Below are positions 9,091 through 16,899 of a stretch of 31,602 nucleotides of DNA, one piece after another. Under the pieces are notes generated by a model. It saw only the letters and a program-made list of their open reading frames with translations, was not told where the DNA came from and searched no databases. The DNA is taken from NCBI GenBank assembly GCA_900550955.1, contig URUF01000022.1, positions 1 through 31,602 of the forward strand. The letters run 5' to 3'. This stretch comes from an uncultured Eubacteriales bacterium. GTDB lineage: Bacteria; Bacillota; Clostridia; Christensenellales; Aristaeellaceae. Numbering within the stretch: the stretch's first letter is position 1; every line of letters begins with the position of its first letter. Position numbers and translations under genes: made by a program.

Positions 9091-9612
9091 GTGGACGGCC
9101 TGTACGATCCCAAGCCATTCCAGGTATTGGGCCTAAAGCCTGACGCGAACGCGCAGGAGGTGCGCGCCGCCTACCGCCGCATGGTGAAAAGCTGCCACCC
9201 TGACCAGTTCCAGGACGGAGAGCGCCAAAGGGCCGCCCAGGAGCAGCTAATTGAGCTGAACCTGGCCTATGAAGCCGCGCTCAAGCAGGCCTCCCAGCAG
9301 ACGGTGGGCTTCAACCTGATTTCCCAGGAGGAGGCCAAGCACTTTGCCCAGCGCCTGATTGACCAGGGCAACCTGGAAAGCGCGCTGCGCCAGCTCTGCC
9401 GCGCCGATGGCCGCGACGCGGACTGGTACTTTATGCAGGGCAATATCCTTATGGGCCTAAAGCAGTACGAAACTGCGCACCAGAGCTACCGCGAGGCCGT
9501 GCGCCGCGACCCCGAAAACCGCACCTACCACGCCGGCGCGCTGGACGCCGCCCTCGCCATGAAAAAGAAAACGCCCCTGGAGAAGCTTAAGGAAAAGCTT
9601 AAGCCCCGCTGA
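9091..9612 (+). CDS. J-domain (DnaJ-like) protein with C-terminal TPR-like repeats
   Basis: 173 residues. The N-terminal 65 residues are a J domain: YDPKPFQVLGLKPDANAQEV, then AYRRMVKSCHPDQF with the essential HPD tripeptide that stimulates DnaK ATPase. The rest reads like TPR helices (NLESALRQLCRADGRDADWY, then GLKQYETAHQSYREAVRRDP) and ends in a lysine-rich tail. There is no G/F region, zinc domain or C-terminal substrate domain, so it is a class C co-chaperone, not DnaJ itself. The GTG at 9091 directly abuts GGGAG, so the real start may be a nearby CTG (9100) at better spacing. Probably co-transcribed with the second murA. Confidence 0.85.
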   Translation: MDGLYDPKPFQVLGLKPDANAQEVRAAYRRMVKSCHPDQFQDGERQRAAQEQLIELNLAYEAALKQASQQTVGFNLISQEEAKHFAQRLIDQGNLESALRQLCRADGRDADWYFMQGNILMGLKQYETAHQSYREAVRRDPENRTYHAGALDAALAMKKKTPLEKLKEKLKPR

Positions 9613-9628
9613 GGGCACAGGATGGGCC

Positions 9629-9665
9629 GCCCCTGCTTCCGATGGGAAGAAGGGGGCTTTTTTTT
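9629..9665 (+). terminator. Terminator of the murA/J-domain operon
   Basis: GCCCCTGCTTCC (9629-9640) pairs imperfectly with GGAAGAAGGGGGC (9645-9657) and is followed by eight T. Confidence 0.8.
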
Positions 9666-9769
9666 CTGAAGCGGTCAAAAGCGATCGGTTTACCGGTAGC
9701 CTGAACAGAGGCCGGGTTGGCCGCGCCGCCAAGGGCCGTTTTTGAAAGGAAGCCGCTTTTGCTTCTATG

Positions 9770-10423
9770 TTAAATTCCGGCGGCAATGCCGTCCAGCAGG
9801 CGCTGCTCCTGATCGGCCAGCTTTGTTTCCGGGTCAAAGGCGACCGGCGCGCCGATGGTAAAGCGCCGCTTTTTATAATCGATATGCACGGGATAGAATT
9901 TGAGCTTTAGCCCCAGCGTTCGCCACGCCATGGGGGCGATTTGCAAAAAGCCCTTGTTGAGCTGCGCGTAATGCGACTGAAAGCCCGAGGGCTGCTGCGG
10001 AAAAATAATCAGGTGCTCGCCCTGACGCAGGTATTCGATGCTTTTGCGGAAGGTTTTGACCACCTGAATATCGTGGTATACGGGCACGCCCGGAACGCTG
10101 CGCAAAATAGGCGGCAGCACAGCTGCGGCCATGTAGGGCAGCGTGGCGTTGTACAGCGGTTCCAGCTTGCAGCCGGGTTTCCACCAGTAATCCTGGCGCA
10201 CATAGGCGGGCACCTGTTTGGGGTCCATCACGGCGGCGTTTAGCCAGGGGTGGCAATGATCGCTCAGCGGGAAATGCGCGCACATATCAATGGGCCCAAA
10301 CGCGCCCGCGTGGTTGGGGCAGAATACGCTGGGCTCCCCATCAAAGGGCACGGCCCAGTCCGCCGTCATTTTGGGGGTGAATAGGCGTACCGCGCCGCGC
10401 AGTACGGTGTATAGCTTGCCCAT
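9770..10423 (-). CDS. PlsC-like lysophospholipid acyltransferase family protein
   Basis: 217 residues from the ATG at 10423, 5 bases after GGGAGG. The order of blocks is that of glycerolipid acyltransferases: FCPNHAGAFGPID around residue 40, then VPVYHDIQVVKTFRKSIEYL, then EHLIIFPQQPSG, then LKFYPVHIDYKKRRFTIGAPVAF. The usual H-x4-D active site is replaced by NH-x4-GPI, which I recall from a clostridial subgroup of this family. The usual FPEG is FPQQ here, so activity on lysophosphatidate is not assured. Expected location is the inner face of the membrane. It has its own promoter and diverges from the HAD gene. Confidence 0.75.
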   Translation of the reverse strand: MGKLYTVLRGAVRLFTPKMTADWAVPFDGEPSVFCPNHAGAFGPIDMCAHFPLSDHCHPWLNAAVMDPKQVPAYVRQDYWWKPGCKLEPLYNATLPYMAAAVLPPILRSVPGVPVYHDIQVVKTFRKSIEYLRQGEHLIIFPQQPSGFQSHYAQLNKGFLQIAPMAWRTLGLKLKFYPVHIDYKKRRFTIGAPVAFDPETKLADQEQRLLDGIAAGI

Positions 10424-10466
10424 GGGCGCCTCCCGTGCAGAATATTTCAAAAACCATCCATGCAGT

Positions 10467-10495
10467 TTTATACCATAGCCGCGGCGCGAATGCAA
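10467..10495 (-). promoter_or_regulatory. Promoter of the PlsC-like gene
   Basis: On the minus strand TTGCAT (10490-10495), a 17 bp spacer and TATAAA (10467-10472). The ATG follows about 44 bases later. Confidence 0.6.
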
Positions 10496-10526
10496 GCGAA
10501 TGGTAGCGTTTTTGGGCAAATCGTGC

Positions 10527-10532
10527 TATACT
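10527..10532 (+). promoter_or_regulatory. Possible -10 element for the HAD gene
   Basis: TATACT lies 46 bases before the HAD start codon. The matching -35 position (around 10504) is poor. Confidence 0.35.
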
Positions 10533-10578
10533 CCCCATGGGCGGCAGCGCCGCAGCATTTGGGGAGGGAGAGGGCCCT

Positions 10579-11265
10579 GTGGAACAAAAACCCTATGCGC
10601 TCTTTGATTTTGACGGCACGCTGATACGCGGCGATTCCATCGTAAGGTTTTTGCGCTATGCGCACAGGCGCGGCCTTGTGAGCGCCGGAGGACTTGCCCG
10701 CGCGGGGCTGTGCGCGGCGCTGTACGGCCTGCGCCTGCTTACGGCGGAGGAGGCCAAGCAGCAAAGCCTGGCCTTTCTTAAGGGGCGCGGCGAAAAGGAG
10801 GTTTCCGCCTTGGCGGAGGACTTTTGCCGCGAGGCGCTTGTGCCCGCCCTCTATCCCGAAGGCGTGCGGGAGCTGCGCCAGCGCAGCGCGGAGGGGGCCG
10901 AGGTGCTGCTGATTTCCGCCTCCCCGTCGTTTTATTTGGAGCCGCTCAAGCGGATGCTGCCCATCTCGGCGGTGATCGCCACGCGGATGGACGTTGAGGA
11001 CGGCGTATATACGGGCCTTCTGTTTGGCGAGAACTGCCGCGGCGTGCAAAAGCCGCTGCGCCTGGCCGAATATCTGGCCGCCCGGGGCGAGATGGTGGAT
11101 TACGCCGCGTCCTGGGCGTATGGCGATAGCGCGGGCGACACGCCCATGCTGATGCTTTGCGGCCACAAGGCGGCGGTGAATGCCAAACGCAGGCTGGTAA
11201 AGCGGCTGCGGGGCGCGGATGGCGTTGTTTTTTTGCGGTTTGAAGCGCCGGCTGATAGGGCCTGA
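10579..11265 (+). CDS. HAD-superfamily phosphatase, subfamily IB (SerB-like)
   Basis: 228 residues from the GTG at 10579, which follows a GGGAGGGAGAGGG ribosome site. Motif I is YALFDFDGTLIRGDS with nucleophile D10 and acid/base D12. Motif II is VLLISASPS, the lysine is in GVQKPLRLAEYL, and motif III is YGDSAGDTPML. The helical cap between motif I and II (RFLRYAHRRGLVSAGGLARA onward) is of C1 type, as in phosphoserine phosphatase-related HAD-IB enzymes. Substrate is unknown; lipid or small-metabolite phosphatases are both possible. It is divergent from the PlsC-like gene, which could suggest phospholipid metabolism (weak inference). Confidence 0.85.
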   Translation: MEQKPYALFDFDGTLIRGDSIVRFLRYAHRRGLVSAGGLARAGLCAALYGLRLLTAEEAKQQSLAFLKGRGEKEVSALAEDFCREALVPALYPEGVRELRQRSAEGAEVLLISASPSFYLEPLKRMLPISAVIATRMDVEDGVYTGLLFGENCRGVQKPLRLAEYLAARGEMVDYAASWAYGDSAGDTPMLMLCGHKAAVNAKRRLVKRLRGADGVVFLRFEAPADRA

Positions 11266-11326
11266 CGGTATTTTGACAGGAGGCGCAGCCCCGCCAATCC
11301 CCATGGCAGCCGAGCCGCCCAAGCAA

Positions 11327-11369
11327 GCCGGAGGGCCCTCCGCCCTCCGGCGGCCTTGCCCGCAAGGCC
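11327..11369. repeat. Two adjacent perfect hairpins
   Basis: GCCGGAGGG (11327-11335) pairs with CCCTCCGGC (11343-11351), and immediately afterwards GGCCTTGC (11352-11359) pairs with GCAAGGCC (11362-11369). They lie in the 187-base gap between the HAD gene and the hydrolase gene, just left of repeat copy B. Confidence 0.55.
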
Positions 11370-11385
11370 AAACACATTCGCCCAA

Positions 11386-11437
11386 GCTCTGCGCGCCGTA
11401 GGCGGGCAGTCCGGGGGTCCAGGGGGTCACCCCCTGG
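11386..11437 (-). repeat. Two-hairpin repeat, copy B (minus orientation)
   Basis: Read on the minus strand it has hairpin 1 (11419-11437, arms CCAGGGGG and CCCCCTGG), linker ACCC-CCGGA, then hairpin 2 (11389-11409, arms CTGCCCGCC and GGCGCGCAG, one mismatch) and AGC. The 32 bases at 11406-11437 are the exact reverse complement of 20873-20904 in copy A. It ends 15 bases before the hydrolase start. Confidence 0.8.
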
Positions 11438-11452
11438 GGGAGGAGGAGTTGT

Positions 11453-12511
11453 ATGCGCAGCGCGCCGGATTTTTCGCTCGCGGATCAGGTGATTGTACGC
11501 GGCATTGAAACGGGGGCGTTTACATCGGCCTGCCTGCTGGTGGGCCGTAACGAGCGGGTGCTGCACCGCCGGGCTTTTGGACGGCTGTCCATTGATGAGG
11601 ACGCGCCCGTCACCAACGAGCATACCCGTTATGACGCGGCCTCCATTACCAAGCCGCTGGTGGTGGGAATGCTTACGCTGCGCGCCATGGAAAGCGGCAG
11701 GCTGTGCCTGTGGGACAGGCTGGGCACCTTCCTGGACGCGCCGGCAGACAAGCGGGATATTACCATTGCGCAGATTTTGACGCACACGGCGGGCTTTCCC
11801 ACGGGCATCCATCTGTGGGAGATGGCGCAAACGCCGGAGCATAGCGCGGAGCTGCTGCTTACCGTGCCGCTGGCCGCGCCGCCGGGCAAGCGGGTGCAGT
11901 ATTGCTGCGCGGGGTACATTCTGCTGGGGCAGCTGCTGGAATGCCTGTACGGCATGAGCCTGAAGGAGCTGGCCATGCAGGAGGTGTTTTGGCCGTTAAA
12001 GATGCAGAGCACCGGGTATCTGCCTGTGGACGGCAACATCGCCGCCACGGAGATGCAGGACGACGGCCGTTGCCTGCAAGGCGTGGTGCATGATGAGAAC
12101 GCCCGTTTCCTTGGCGGCGTGAGCGGCAACGCGGGCGTGTTTACCAATATGGACGATTTGGCCCTGTTTATGCAGATGCTCTGCGCACATGGCCAGCTGC
12201 CGGACGGCGCGCGCTACCTGTGCCCCGCCACGGTGAACCTGGCTATGCGCAACCACACGCCGGATATGGCGCAGGGGCGCGGCCTGTCGTTTTACCTGCC
12301 CAGGTACGATAACGGCTACACCGGCGACCTGTTCCCGCCGGAAACCGTGGGCCATACGGGCTTTACCGGCACCAGCTTTACGCTGGACCCCACCACCGGG
12401 CTGTATGTGGTTTTGCTTACCAACCGCATCTGTCCCTCGCGCGATAGCCTGGATATTTACCGCGTGCGCAGGCTGGTGCATAACGTGGCGTACGCCGCCG
12501 CCAACCGCTAA
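11453..12511 (+). CDS. Serine hydrolase of the beta-lactamase / class C penicillin-binding fold
   Basis: 352 residues from the ATG at 11453 after GGAGGAGG. S64-I-T-K67 in DAASITKPLV is the nucleophile motif, tyrosine Y150 begins the second motif, and HTGFTGTSF is the third (HxG in place of KTG). In the second motif the usual Y-x-N is Y150-C-C152. These features place it with esterase or D-aminopeptidase-like members (EstB, FmtA relatives) more than true beta-lactamases. There is no signal peptide, so it is predicted cytoplasmic. It is 13 bases from the citramalate synthase start and its stop codon runs into that gene's ribosome site, so the two are translationally linked. Confidence 0.83.
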   Translation: MRSAPDFSLADQVIVRGIETGAFTSACLLVGRNERVLHRRAFGRLSIDEDAPVTNEHTRYDAASITKPLVVGMLTLRAMESGRLCLWDRLGTFLDAPADKRDITIAQILTHTAGFPTGIHLWEMAQTPEHSAELLLTVPLAAPPGKRVQYCCAGYILLGQLLECLYGMSLKELAMQEVFWPLKMQSTGYLPVDGNIAATEMQDDGRCLQGVVHDENARFLGGVSGNAGVFTNMDDLALFMQMLCAHGQLPDGARYLCPATVNLAMRNHTPDMAQGRGLSFYLPRYDNGYTGDLFPPETVGHTGFTGTSFTLDPTTGLYVVLLTNRICPSRDSLDIYRVRRLVHNVAYAAANR

Positions 12512-12524
12512 GGAGGAACAAGCC

Positions 12525-14087
12525 TTGCATACTGTTGAGCTATTGGATACCACCCTGCGCGACGGCGCGCAGGGCGAGGGCGTGGAGCATTCCCTGTCGG
12601 ACAAACGCAAAATCGCCCTGGCGCTGGATAGGCTGGGCATCCCCCTGATAGAGGGGGGCAACCCCACCGGTAACCCCAAGGACGAGGCGTTTTTTGAGGA
12701 GGCGCGCAAAACGCCCTTTCTTACGCAGGCCAAGCTGGTACCCTTTGGCAGCACCTGCCGCGCGGGGGCCGGGCCCGAGGCGGACGCGGGGCTTAACGCG
12801 CTGCTGGCCACGCAGCAGCCGGTCGTTTCCATTTTTGGCAAGGCGGATTTGCGCCAGGTGCGCGACGTGTTGCGCGTGCCCGCAGAGGAAAACCTGCGCA
12901 TGATCGAGCAAAGCGTCGCCTACCTGACGGGAAAGGGGCGGCGCGTGCTGTTTGACGCGGAGCACTTCTTCGACGGCGCGGATGCTGACCGGGAGTATGC
13001 CATGCAGGCGCTTCGGGCGGCGCTGCGCGGCGGCGCGAACGTGCTGGTTTTGTGCGATACCAAGGGCGGGGCCCTGCCCGAAGCCCTGCGCGCCCGCACC
13101 AGCGAGGTGTTGGCCGCGCTGAACGGCGCGCGCGTGGGCATCCACTGCCATGATGATTTGGGCCTGGCCGTGGCGGGCAGCATCGCCTGCATCGACGCGG
13201 GCGCAAGCATGGCGCAGGCCACGGTGGCCGGCGTGGGCGAGCGCTGCGGCAACGCCAATTTAAGCACGCTAGTAGGCGTTTTGCAACTGAAAATGGGCTA
13301 TTCCATCCTCCCAGAGGAAAACCTGCGCACGCTTACCCAAACTGCGCGCGAAATTTTGGAAATCATGAACCTTACGCCCAACCGCCGCGCGCCGTTTGTG
13401 GGGTACAGCGCGTTTGCGCATAAGGGCGGCATGCATATAGACGGCGTGCTGAAGGACGCGGCCAGCTTTGAGCATATCCGGCCCGAAGCGGTGGGCAATT
13501 CCCGCCGCCTGCTGCTTAGCGACCAGGTGGGCCGCACGGGCGTGTACGCGCGGCTCAAGCGCCTTTTGCCGGATGTTGAGCGCGACGACCCGCGCGTGAA
13601 GCGGGTGACCGAGCGGCTTAAGCGCCGCGAGCTGCAAGGCTTCGCCTATGAGAGCGCGGACGGCAGCTTCGACCTGATGGCGCTGGAAACGCTGGGCATG
13701 CGCAAGCAGTATTTTGAGGTGCGGGACTTTCACGTGCTTTCCGGCAACCCGCGCGACGAGCGCAGCGCGCAGGCATATATCAAGCTTAGCGTGGACGGGC
13801 GCGAGGAGATTAACGCCGCCGAGGGCGACGGCCCCGTGAACGCGCTGGACCTGGCCCTGCGCAAAGCGCTGCTGGTGTTTTACCCCCAGGTGGAGCGCAT
13901 GCGCCTGCGCGATTTTAAGGTGCGCGTAATTAACAGCGGCGGCACCGCCAGCGTTGTGCGCGTGCTGATTGAAAGCACGGACGGGGCCAGCGTGTGGACC
14001 ACCACCGGCGTAAGCGCCAATATCATCCAGGCCTGCTTCGCCGCCTTGCAGGATTCGGTGGAATACTTTTTGACCTTTGTGGCGTAG
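12525..14087 (+). CDS. cimA: (R)-citramalate synthase
   Basis: Condenses pyruvate and acetyl-CoA to citramalate, the first step of the threonine-independent route to isoleucine. 520 residues from a TTG at 12525, 8 bases after AAGGAGG. The DRE-TIM metallolyase barrel starts LLDTTLRDGAQGEG with R12 and D13; the metal-binding histidines are H207 and H209 in GIHCHDD; GVGERCGNANL follows. The segment FVGYSAFAHKGGMHIDGVLK and the C-terminal LeuA-type regulatory domain (from about residue 390) complete the family's normal length. Isopropylmalate synthase is less likely given the length and the EGVEHSL segment. It is alone here, without leu or ilv genes, and ends 10 bases from convergent flavodoxin. 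Confidence 0.9.
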   Translation: MHTVELLDTTLRDGAQGEGVEHSLSDKRKIALALDRLGIPLIEGGNPTGNPKDEAFFEEARKTPFLTQAKLVPFGSTCRAGAGPEADAGLNALLATQQPVVSIFGKADLRQVRDVLRVPAEENLRMIEQSVAYLTGKGRRVLFDAEHFFDGADADREYAMQALRAALRGGANVLVLCDTKGGALPEALRARTSEVLAALNGARVGIHCHDDLGLAVAGSIACIDAGASMAQATVAGVGERCGNANLSTLVGVLQLKMGYSILPEENLRTLTQTAREILEIMNLTPNRRAPFVGYSAFAHKGGMHIDGVLKDAASFEHIRPEAVGNSRRLLLSDQVGRTGVYARLKRLLPDVERDDPRVKRVTERLKRRELQGFAYESADGSFDLMALETLGMRKQYFEVRDFHVLSGNPRDERSAQAYIKLSVDGREEINAAEGDGPVNALDLALRKALLVFYPQVERMRLRDFKVRVINSGGTASVVRVLIESTDGASVWTTTGVSANIIQACFAALQDSVEYFLTFVA

Positions 14088-14097
14088 GAAAAAGCAT

Positions 14098-14547
14098 TTA
14101 TTTTGGCAGCTTCGGTATCCCCTCAAAAAAGCTGACGGCGCCGCGAAGCTCGTCCTGATTGGGATGGCCCTTTGCCATACCGCCAATAAGCCTGAAGGGG
14201 CCGAAGGTGTCAAAGCCAAAGCAGCCGTATTCCCCCACAACCCGGGCGTAGCTTTTTGCAGCTGCTTCGCGGATGGCCCGGGTATATGTATCCTTTTTTG
14301 CGCCATACGTATAAAGCAAAAACACCTTCTTGCCCCTGGGCAGCGTTTCGGCTATATTCAGCAGGGATTTGTGAAACTTGGAATAGTAGATGCCGGAAGC
14401 AAGCCCAATGAGGGTATAACCGGTAAGGTCGGGGCAGGGGTTTTGCGCCACGTCTATGGCCGTTACGTCATATTCCCGCGCAATGGCGTCTACTAGCTTC
14501 TTGGTATTTCCGTGGTGCTTGGAGTAATATACAATCGCCGTATTCAT
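14098..14547 (-). CDS. Flavodoxin-domain protein
   Basis: 149 residues from the ATG at 14547, 7 bases after AAGGAGG. The FMN phosphate-binding loop is YYSKHHGNTKKL (residues 7-18), and LIGLASGIYYSKFHKSL and KVFLLYTYGAKKDTYTRAI are the next flavin-contacting loops of the flavodoxin fold. It is an FMN electron carrier or a small flavodoxin-type reductase. A cysteine occurs in the EYGCFGFDTFGPF loop. It diverges from an HxlR-family regulator with overlapping promoters, so it is probably induced by electrophile or redox stress sensed by that regulator (inference). Confidence 0.85.
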   Translation of the reverse strand: MNTAIVYYSKHHGNTKKLVDAIAREYDVTAIDVAQNPCPDLTGYTLIGLASGIYYSKFHKSLLNIAETLPRGKKVFLLYTYGAKKDTYTRAIREAAAKSYARVVGEYGCFGFDTFGPFRLIGGMAKGHPNQDELRGAVSFFEGIPKLPK

Positions 14548-14559
14548 GAAGAAGCCTCC

Positions 14560-14588
14560 TTGACGGATTATAGTACGAATACTATACT
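14560..14588 (+). promoter_or_regulatory. hxlR-type gene promoter
   Basis: TTGACG (14560-14565), a 17 bp spacer and TATACT (14583-14588). Its -10 overlaps the -10 of the opposing flavodoxin promoter. Confidence 0.7.
14571..14584. promoter_or_regulatory. Operator candidate 1 for the HxlR regulator
   Basis: TAGTA (14571-14575), CGAA, TACTA (14580-14584) is an inverted repeat inside both promoters. It resembles the TACTA-type half sites I recall for YodB/HxlR regulators. Confidence 0.55.
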
Positions 14589-14609
14589 AGATATGGTTTT
14601 AGGAAACAA
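14581..14609 (-). promoter_or_regulatory. Flavodoxin gene promoter
   Basis: On the minus strand TTGTTT (14604-14609), a 17 bp spacer and TATAGT (14581-14586). It overlaps head-on with the regulator's promoter, so a repressor bound here could shut both. Confidence 0.6.
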
Positions 14610-14630
14610 GTACGCAGATGAAACGTACTT
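14608..14630. promoter_or_regulatory. Operator candidate 2 for the HxlR regulator
   Basis: AAGTACG (14608-14614) and CGTACTT (14624-14630) are perfect 7 bp inverted repeats separated by 9 bases. They cover the -35 side of the flavodoxin promoter and the leader of the regulator. Confidence 0.55.
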
Positions 14631-14661
14631 AGTATTGCGGAATGTACCGGGGGCTTTTCTT

Positions 14662-15030
14662 ATGAAAAAAGGAAACACGCCAGAGGAATACCTTAAGCGG
14701 ATTCTCTCCGCCGAGGTTCGGGACGATTGCCCCATGCGGCGCACGCTGGAGCTGCTGAACGGCAAATGGCGCACCCATGTGATCTACGAACTGTGCAAGC
14801 ACCCAAGCCGCCGCTTTGGCGAATTGAAAAAAGCCGTGCCGCGAATCACCAACACGATGCTGACTTCAACCCTGCGCGATTTGGAAAAATTGGGCATCGT
14901 TCACCGCGAGCAGTTCAACGAAATCCCTCCCCATGTGGAATACTCTTTAACGGAAAAGGGGAAAGCGCTGCTGCCGGTGTTTACAGAACTGGCTAAGTGG
15001 GGGGAAAGATACATAGACCAGGACGAATAG
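14662..15030 (+). CDS. HxlR-family winged-helix transcriptional regulator
   Basis: 122 residues from the ATG at 14662, the usual size of the family. In-frame ATGs further upstream lie at or before the transcription start predicted for TTGACG/TATACT and are rejected. The core CPMRRTLELLNGKWRTHVIY, then RFGELKKAVPRITNTMLTSTLRDLEKLGIV, then PPHVEYSLTEKGKALLPV is the HxlR winged helix with its wing. A cysteine (in DDCPMRR) sits at the N-terminal position used for redox sensing by YodB/HypR-type members. It likely represses itself and the divergent flavodoxin gene. Confidence 0.9.
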   Translation: MKKGNTPEEYLKRILSAEVRDDCPMRRTLELLNGKWRTHVIYELCKHPSRRFGELKKAVPRITNTMLTSTLRDLEKLGIVHREQFNEIPPHVEYSLTEKGKALLPVFTELAKWGERYIDQDE

Positions 15031-15045
15031 GCTGCATAGCGGCGT

Positions 15046-15077
15046 CCGGCAGGAAGAAGGCCTGCCGGCGCTTTTTT
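15046..15077 (+). terminator. Terminator of the hxlR-type gene
   Basis: CCGGCAGG (15046-15053), a 7-base loop, CCTGCCGG (15061-15068), then CGC and TTTTTT. Confidence 0.82.
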
Positions 15078-15248
15078 AGGCTTCGCAGCCTGGGCGTAGG
15101 AGCCGCGGACGCCGCCATTTCAAAAAACGTTTGAAAAAGCCGCTATTTTCATACACTAGATGCCTGAAAGACAAACGCCCGAATTGTGGCCAAGCTGTGG
15201 CGAAACTGTAAAATCAGCCGTGCGGGGCGACATTTGGGGCAGATTTGC

Positions 15249-15278
15249 TTGACACCCTATTGTTAGCCGACTTATAAT
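15249..15278 (+). promoter_or_regulatory. Promoter of the MacAB-like operon
   Basis: A consensus TTGACA (15249-15254), an 18 bp spacer and a consensus TATAAT (15273-15278) predict strong constitutive expression. The ATG follows about 36 bases later. Between the terminator above and this promoter (15078-15248) I see nothing else. Confidence 0.82.
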
Positions 15279-15314
15279 CGACCCATTCCAAAGGAAGGAG
15301 GAGTAAAGGGTAGC

Positions 15315-16202
15315 ATGCACAACACCTCTCCCCAAAAGAAGAAACGGAAAAAATGGCCCTGGATTGTGCTGGCCGCGGCGGTGATCGCCGTTGGCGCGTT
15401 GGCTTGGTCTGCCAGGCAAACGGCCGGCAAGCTGATGGAGGAGGAAACGGTACAGCGGCGGGATATTGTAACGTATTACAGCTTTTCGGGCAATTTAACG
15501 CCGGTGACGGATAAGACGCAAACCGCCAAAAGCAGCCTGAAGGTGAAGGAAGTATACGTAGCGGAGGGCGATACGGTTCAGGAAGGCGCGCCCCTTTTGC
15601 GCGGCACGGACGGCACGCGCGTGTACGCCGCCTATACCGGCACGGTGGAAACCCTCTTTGCCGAGGTGGACGACGCGTTGCAGCCGGGCAGCCAGATCGC
15701 GCGCATTGTGGATTACGACGCGCTGGAGGTAAGCATTGATGTGGACGAGTACGATATCGACGCCGTGGAGGTGGGCAAGCAGGGCGAGGTATATTTGAAC
15801 GCCCTGGACCTAACCGTAACCGGCACGGTAACGGAAATTGCCCGCAGCGCCACCACGGAGGGAGGCGTGAGCTATTACGCGGTAAAGATGCGGGTGGAGG
15901 CCCTGGGCAACGTGCGCAGCGGCATGAGCGTGGAGGTGAATATCCTCAATCAGCAGGCGCTGGACGCGGTGAGCGTGAGCCTGGAAAGCCTAAGCTACGA
16001 CGAGTATAACAAGCCCTTTGTGTACCGCAAGGATAGCGATGGCAAGTATGCCTCCGTGTATGTGCAAACCGGCGTAAGCGACGGGCGCAACATCCAGATT
16101 ACCTCCGGCCTGGCCGAGGGCGACACCATCTACTACCAGAGCGACGATCTGGCGCGCTTTTTCGCCATGCGGGAAAGCATGATGGGCGCGGGGAGCAGGT
16201 AG
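15315..16202 (+). CDS. Membrane-anchored adaptor (MacA/HlyD-like) of an ABC exporter
   Basis: 295 residues. A lysine-rich start (PQKKKRKK) precedes one membrane segment (WPWIVLAAAVIAVGALAW, residues 17-34). The outer part has a biotinyl-lipoyl-like fold (SSLKVKEVYVAEGDTVQEG, then YAAYTGTVETLFAEVDDALQPGSQIA) and a barrel region (LEVSIDVDEYDIDAVEVGKQ). No long coiled-coil hairpin is present, as expected in a single-membrane cell without TolC. It is the first of four genes transcribed together and ends one base before the ATPase start. It would link the MacB-type permease to its substrate outside the membrane. Substrate unknown; antimicrobial peptides or signal peptides are common for such systems. 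Confidence 0.85.
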   Translation: MHNTSPQKKKRKKWPWIVLAAAVIAVGALAWSARQTAGKLMEEETVQRRDIVTYYSFSGNLTPVTDKTQTAKSSLKVKEVYVAEGDTVQEGAPLLRGTDGTRVYAAYTGTVETLFAEVDDALQPGSQIARIVDYDALEVSIDVDEYDIDAVEVGKQGEVYLNALDLTVTGTVTEIARSATTEGGVSYYAVKMRVEALGNVRSGMSVEVNILNQQALDAVSVSLESLSYDEYNKPFVYRKDSDGKYASVYVQTGVSDGRNIQITSGLAEGDTIYYQSDDLARFFAMRESMMGAGSR

Positions 16203-16203
16203 C

Positions 16204-16891
<688 letters not shown>

Positions 16892-16899
<8 letters not shown>

